NCBI GenBank assembly: GCA_032718475.1
Contig: JAUCBJ010003085.1
Coordinates: forward strand, 1 to 64,000
Source of the DNA: Nemertoderma westbladi
Taxonomy: Eukaryota; Xenacoelomorpha; Nemertodermatida; Nemertodermatidae
Direction: 5' to 3'
DNA: 64,000 nt
Positions 58,201 to 64,000 of this stretch are shown here, one piece after another. The number at the start of each line of letters is the position of its first letter. Within the stretch, counting starts at the first letter, position 1. A program made the translations under genes and the position numbers. A model generated the notes under the pieces. That model worked only from the letters and a program-made list of their open reading frames with translations, had not been told where the DNA came from and did not search any database.

Positions 58201-61200
58201 TAAGGTTGGTTTATAACGGGAATGGAAGTTGTGTGTTACTAAGGTTGGTTTATATCGGCCGGGAATGGAAGTTGTGTGTTACTAAGGTTGGTTTATATCG
58301 GCCGGGAATGGAAGTTGTGTGTTACTAAGGTTGGTTTATAACGGCTGGGAATGGAAGTTGTGTGTTACTAAGGTTGGTTTATATCGGCCGGGAATGGAAG
58401 TTGTGTGTTACTAAGGTTGGTTTATATCGGGAATGGAAGTTGTGTGTTACTAAGGTTGGTTTATAACGGGAATGGAAGTTGTGTGTTACTAAGGTTGGTT
58501 TATATCGGCCGGGAATGGAAGTTGTGTGTTACTAAGGTTGGTTTATATCGGCCGGGAATGGAAGTTGTGTGTTACTAAGGTTGGTTTATAACGGCTGGGA
58601 ATGGAAGTTGTGTGTTACTAAGGTTGGTTTATATCGGCCGGGAATGGAAGTTGTGTGTTACTAAGGTTGGTTTATATCGGGAATGGAAGTTGTGTGTTAC
58701 TAAGGTTGGTTTATAACGGGAATGGAAGTTGTGTGTTACTAAGGTTGGTTTATATCGGGAATGGAAGTTGTGTGTTACTAAGGTTGGTTTATAACGGGAA
58801 TGGAAGTTGTGTGTTACTAAGGTTGGTTTATAACGGGAATGGAAGTTGTGTGTTACTAAGGTTGGTTTATATCGGCCGGGAATGGAAGTTGTGTGTTACT
58901 AAGGTTGGTTTATAACGGGAATGGAAGTTGTGTGTTACTAAGGTTGGTTTATAACGGGAATGGAAGTTGTGTGTTACTAAGGTTGGTTTATATCGGGAAT
59001 GGAAGTTGTGTGTTACTAAGGTTGGTTTATAACGGGAATGGAAGTTGTGTGTTACTAAGGTTGGTTTATAACGGGAATGGAAGTTGTGTGTTACTAAGGT
59101 TGGTTTATATCGGGAATGGAAGTTGTGTGTTACTAAGGTTGGTTTATAACGGGAATGGAAGTTGTGTATTACTAAGGTTGGTTTATAACGGGAATGGAAG
59201 TTGTGTGTTACTAAGGTTGGTTTATAACGGGAATGGAAGTTGTGTGTTACTAAGGTTGGTTTATATCGGGAATGGAAGTTGTGTGTTACTAAGGTTGGTT
59301 TATAACGGGAATGGAAGTTGTGTGTTACTAAGGTTGGTTTATATCGGGAATGGAAGTTGTGTGTTACTAAGGTTGGTTTATAACGGGAATGGAAGTTGTG
59401 TGTTACTAAGGTTGGTTTATAACGGGAATGGAAGTTGTGTGTTACTAAGGTTGGTTTATAACGGGAATGGAAGTTGTGTGTTACTAAGGTTGGTTTATAT
59501 CGGCCGGGAATGGAAGTTGTGTGTTACTAAGGTTGGTTTATAACGGGAATGGAAGTTGTGTGTTACTAAGGTTGGTTTATATCGGCCGGGAATAGAAGTT
59601 GTGTGTTACTAAGGTTGGTTTATAACGGGAATGGAAGTTGTGTGTTACTAAGGTTGGTTTATAACGGCCGGGAATGGAAGTTGTGTGTTACTAAGGTTGG
59701 TTTATATCGGCCGGGAATGGAAGTTGTGTGTTACTAAGGTTGGTTTATATCGGGAATGGAAGTTGTGTGTTACTAAGGTTGGTTTATATCGGCCGGGAAT
59801 GGAAGTTGTGTGTTACTAAGGTTGGTTTATATCGGGAATGGAAGTTGTGTGTTACTAAGGTTGGTTTATAACGGGAATGGAAGTTGTGTGTTACTAAGGT
59901 TGGTTTATATCGGGAATGGAAGTTGTGTGTTACTAAGGTTGGTTTATAACGGGAATGGAAGTTGTGTGTTACTAAGGTTGGTTTATATCGGCCGGGAATG
60001 GAAGTTGTGTGTTACTAAGGTTGGTTTATAACGGCTGGGAATGGAAGTTGTGTGTTACTAAGGTTGGTTTATATCGGCCGGGAATGGAAGTTGTGTGTTA
60101 CTAAGGTTGGTTTATATCGGGAATGGAAGTTGTGTGTTACTAAGGTTGGTTTATAACGGGAATGGAAGTTGTGTGTTACTAAGGTTGGTTTATATCGGGA
60201 ATGGAAGTTGTGTGTTACTAAGGTTGGTTTATAACGGGAATGGAAGTTGTGTGTTACTAAGGTTGGTTTATAACGGGAATGGAAGTTGTGTGTTACTAAG
60301 GTTGGTTTATATCGGCCGGGAATGGAAGTTGTGTGTTACTAAGGTTGGTTTATAACGGGAATGGAAGTTGTGTGTTACTAAGGTTGGTTTATAACGGGAA
60401 TGGAAGTTGTGTGTTACTAAGGTTGGTTTATATCGGGAATGGAAGTTGTGTGTTACTAAGGTTGGTTTATAACGGGAATGGAAGTTGTGTGTTACTAAGG
60501 TTGGTTTATAACGGGAATGGAAGTTGTGTGTTACTAAGGTTGGTTTATATCGGGAATGGAAGTTGTGTGTTACTAAGGTTGGTTTATAACGGGAATGGAA
60601 GTTGTGTATTACTAAGGTTGGTTTATAACGGGAATGGAAGTTGTGTGTTACTAAGGTTGGTTTATAACGGGAATGGAAGTTGTGTGTTACTAAGGTTGGT
60701 TTATATCGGGAATGGAAGTTGTGTGTTACTAAGGTTGGTTTATAACGGGAATGGAAGTTGTGTGTTACTAAGGTTGGTTTATATCGGGAATGGAAGTTGT
60801 GTGTTACTAAGGTTGGTTTATAACGGGAATGGAAGTTGTGTGTTACTAAGGTTGGTTTATAACGGGAATGGAAGTTGTGTGTTACTAAGGTTGGTTTATA
60901 ACGGGAATGGAAGTTGTGTGTTACTAAGGTTGGTTTATATCGGCCGGGAATGGAAGTTGTGTGTTACTAAGGTTGGTTTATAACGGGAATGGAAGTTGTG
61001 TGTTACTAAGGTTGGTTTATATCGGCCGGGAATAGAAGTTGTGTGTTACTAAGGTTGGTTTATAACGGGAATGGAAGTTGTGTGTTACTAAGGTTGGTTT
61101 ATAACGGCCGGGAATGGAAGTTGTGTGTTACTAAGGTTGGTTTATATCGGCCGGGAATGGAAGTTGTGTGTTACTAAGGTTGGTTTATATCGGGAATGGA

Positions 61201-64000
61201 AGTTGTGTGTTACTAAGGTTGGTTTATATCGGCCGGGAATGGAAGTTGTGTGTTACTAAGGTTGGTTTATATCGGGAATGGAAGTTGTGTGTTACTAAGG
61301 TTGGTTTATAACGGGAATGGAAGTTGTGTGTTACTAAGGTTGGTTTATATCGGGAATGGAAGTTGTGTGTTACTAAGGTTGGTTTATAACGGGAATGGAA
61401 GTTGTGTGTTACTAAGGTTGGTTTATAACGGGAATGGAAGTTGTGTGTTACTAAGGTTGGTTTATATCGGCCGGGAATGGAAGTTGTGTGTTACTAAGGT
61501 TGGTTTATAACGGGAATGGAAGTTGTGTGTTACTAAGGTTGGTTTATATCGGCCGGGAATGGAAGTTGTGTGTTACTAAGGTTGGTTTATATCGGCCGGG
61601 AATGGAAGTTGTGTGTTACTAAGGTTGGTTTATAACGGCTGGGAATGGAAGTTGTGTGTTACTAAGGTTGGTTTATATCGGCCGGGAATGGAAGTTGTGT
61701 GTTACTAAGGTTGGTTTATATCGGGAATGGAAGTTGTGTGTTACTAAGGTTGGTTTATAACGGGAATGGAAGTTGTGTGTTACTAAGGTTGGTTTATATC
61801 GGCCGGGAATGGAAGTTGTGTGTTACTAAGGTTGGTTTATATCGGCCGGGAATGGAAGTTGTGTGTTACTAAGGTTGGTTTATAACGGCTGGGAATGGAA
61901 GTTGTGTGTTACTAAGGTTGGTTTATATCGGCCGGGAATGGAAGTTGTGTGTTACTAAGGTTGGTTTATATCGGGAATGGAAGTTGTGTGTTACTAAGGT
62001 TGGTTTATAACGGGAATGGAAGTTGTGTGTTACTAAGGTTGGTTTATATCGGGAATGGAAGTTGTGTGTTACTAAGGTTGGTTTATAACGGGAATGGAAG
62101 TTGTGTGTTACTAAGGTTGGTTTATAACGGGAATGGAAGTTGTGTGTTACTAAGGTTGGTTTATATCGGCCGGGAATGGAAGTTGTGTGTTACTAAGGTT
62201 GGTTTATAACGGGAATGGAAGTTGTGTGTTACTAAGGTTGGTTTATAACGGGAATGGAAGTTGTGTGTTACTAAGGTTGGTTTATATCGGGAATGGAAGT
62301 TGTGTGTTACTAAGGTTGGTTTATAACGGGAATGGAAGTTGTGTGTTACTAAGGTTGGTTTATAACGGGAATGGAAGTTGTGTGTTACTAAGGTTGGTTT
62401 ATATCGGGAATGGAAGTTGTGTGTTACTAAGGTTGGTTTATAACGGGAATGGAAGTTGTGTGTTACTAAGGTTGGTTTATAACGGGAATGGAAGTTGTGT
62501 GTTACTACGGTTGGTTTATAACGGGAATGGAAGTTGTGTGTTACTAAGGTTGGTTTATATCGGGAATGGAAGTTGTGTGTTACTAAGGTTGGTTTATAAC
62601 GGGAATGGAAGTTGTGTGTTACTAAGGTTGGTTTATATCGGGAATGGAAGTTGTGTGTTACTAAGGTTGGTTTATAACGGGAATGGAAGTTGTGTGTTAC
62701 TAAGGTTGGTTTATAACGGGAATGGAAGTTGTGTGTTACTAAGGTTGGTTTATAACGGGAATGGAAGTTGTGTGTTACTAAGGTTGGTTTATATCGGCCG
62801 GGAATGGAAGTTGTGTGTTACTAAGGTTGGTTTATAACGGGAATGGAAGTTGTGTGTTCCTAAGGTTGGTTTATATCGGCCGGGAATAGAAGTTGTGTGT
62901 TACTAAGGTTGGTTTATAACGGGAATGGAAGTTGTGTGTTACTAAGGTTGGTTTATAACGGCCGGGAATGGAAGTTGTGTGTTACTAAGGTTGGTTTATA
63001 TCGGCCGGGAATGGAAGTTGTGTGTTACTAAGGTTGGTTTATATCGGGAATGGAAGTTGTGTGTTACTAAGGTTGGTTTATATCGGCCGGGAATGGAAGT
63101 TGTGTGTTACTAAGGTTGGTTTATATCGGGAATGGAAGTTGTGTGTTACTAAGGTTGGTTTATAACGGGAATGGAAGTTGTGTGTTACTAAGGTTGGTTT
63201 ATATCGGGAATGGAAGTTGTGTGTTACTAAGGTTGGTTTATAACGGGAATGGAAGTTGTGTGTTACTAAGGTTGGTTTATATCGGCCGGGAATGGAAGTT
63301 GTGTGTTACTAAGGTTGGTTTATAACGGCTGGGAATGGAAGTTGTGTGTTACTAAGGTTGGTTTATATCGGCCGGGAATGGAAGTTGTGTGTTACTAAGG
63401 TTGGTTTATATCGGGAATGGAAGTTGTGTGTTACTAAGGTTGGTTTATAACGGGAATGGAAGTTGTGTGTTACTAAGGTTGGTTTATATCGGGAATGGAA
63501 GTTGTGTGTTACTAAGGTTGGTTTATAACGGGAATGGAAGTTGTGTGTTACTAAGGTTGGTTTATAACGGGAATGGAAGTTGTGTGTTACTAAGGTTGGT
63601 TTATATCGGCCGGGAATGGAAGTTGTGTGTTACTAAGGTTGGTTTATAACGGGAATGGAAGTTGTGTGTTACTAAGGTTGGTTTATAACGGGAATGGAAG
63701 TTGTGTGTTACTAAGGTTGGTTTATATCGGGAATGGAAGTTGTGTGTTACTAAGGTTGGTTTATAACGGGAATGGAAGTTGTGTGTTACTAAGGTTGGTT
63801 TATAACGGGAATGGAAGTTGTGTGTTACTAAGGTTGGTTTATATCGGGAATGGAAGTTGTGTGTTACTAAGGTTGGTTTATAACGGGAATGGAAGTTGTG
63901 TATTACTAAGGTTGGTTTATAACGGGAATGGAAGTTGTGTGTTACTAAGGTTGGTTTATAACGGGAATGGAAGTTGTGTGTTACTAAGGTTGGTTTATAT
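55247..64000. repeat. 39/43-bp satellite with 1440-bp higher-order repeat
   Basis: About 215 units, key parts GGGAATGGAAGTTGTGTG and TTACTAAGGTTGGTTTATAA. 39-bp units alternate with 43-bp units that carry GGCC or GGCT before GGGAATGG, and ATAAC/ATATC variants. The order of unit types repeats with a 1440-bp period: marker GTGTATT at 59161 and 60601; marker GGGAATAGAAG at ~59588 and ~61028. The next interval is 1854 bp, from an extra 414 bp within 61250-61949. Because 39 bp is 13 codons, runs of 39-bp units stay open (LLRLVYNGNGSCV repeated); 43-bp units break them. The array leaves the window. Confidence 0.97.

Noticed and set aside
55267-64000. Many long plus-strand open frames of LLRLVYNGNGSCV repeats
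   Set aside because: They follow from a 39-bp period (13 codons) in a satellite; 43-bp units end each one, and there is no independent sign of coding.

Overview
This is an animal nuclear window dominated by repeats, most likely from an invertebrate. Spliceosomal GT-AG introns, THAP/P-element, BEL/Pao, Ty3/gypsy and several non-LTR elements, a rhodopsin-type 7TM receptor and AT-rich spacers all point to a metazoan. An echinoderm or other invertebrate deuterostome is my guess from the repeat mix, not something the sequence proves. I see no rRNA, no convincing tRNA, no CRISPR array and no operon. I find no clearly intact single-copy host gene; nearly every coding stretch is a mobile element or a broken remnant.

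Layout. 138-2905: 19-bp satellite. 3505-4267: AT-rich arrays in opposite orientations. 4649-5144: small two-exon candidate gene. 6708-7282: LTR-like element abutting a 44-bp minisatellite (to 9450). 9595-11461: decayed three-exon gene. 12317-13790: OTU-domain fragment caught between two LINE tails. 13790-18335: gypsy gag scrap, two inverted copies of a 7TM receptor pseudogene, and a BEL-like gag fragment. 19545-21549: broken THAP/P-type transposase. 22785-23494 and 25488-26075: LINE 3' fragments with a hairpin cluster between them. 26279-28499: decayed TNP2-like transposase. 29165-30424: LINE fragment, then an LTR-like copy.

31027-34700 is a well-delimited DNA transposon with about 285-bp terminal inverted repeats, a 7-bp target duplication and an almost intact transposase gene. 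35855-39200: palindromes, a ~110-bp tandem array, a third LTR-like copy with an upstream ORF, and a ~168-bp tandem array. 39387-40050: BEL/Pao gag. 41117-42190: local duplication around a LINE tail. 42197-45327: three-exon tyrosine-recombinase/SANT-like transposon gene. 45408-54818: Ty3/gypsy element (gag, pol, PWWP-like 3' ORF, LTRs) whose reverse transcriptase is split by a full-length LINE at 48022-51506 with its own 7-bp duplication. 55069-64000: a coding-like exon running straight into a 39/43-bp satellite with a 1440-bp higher-order period that leaves the window.

Insertion order can be read at several places: LINE into gypsy pol, LINE tails around the OTU fragment, and an LTR-like copy beside the ~110-bp array. 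Reading frames inside the satellites are by-products of a 39-bp (13-codon) period and are not annotated as genes.
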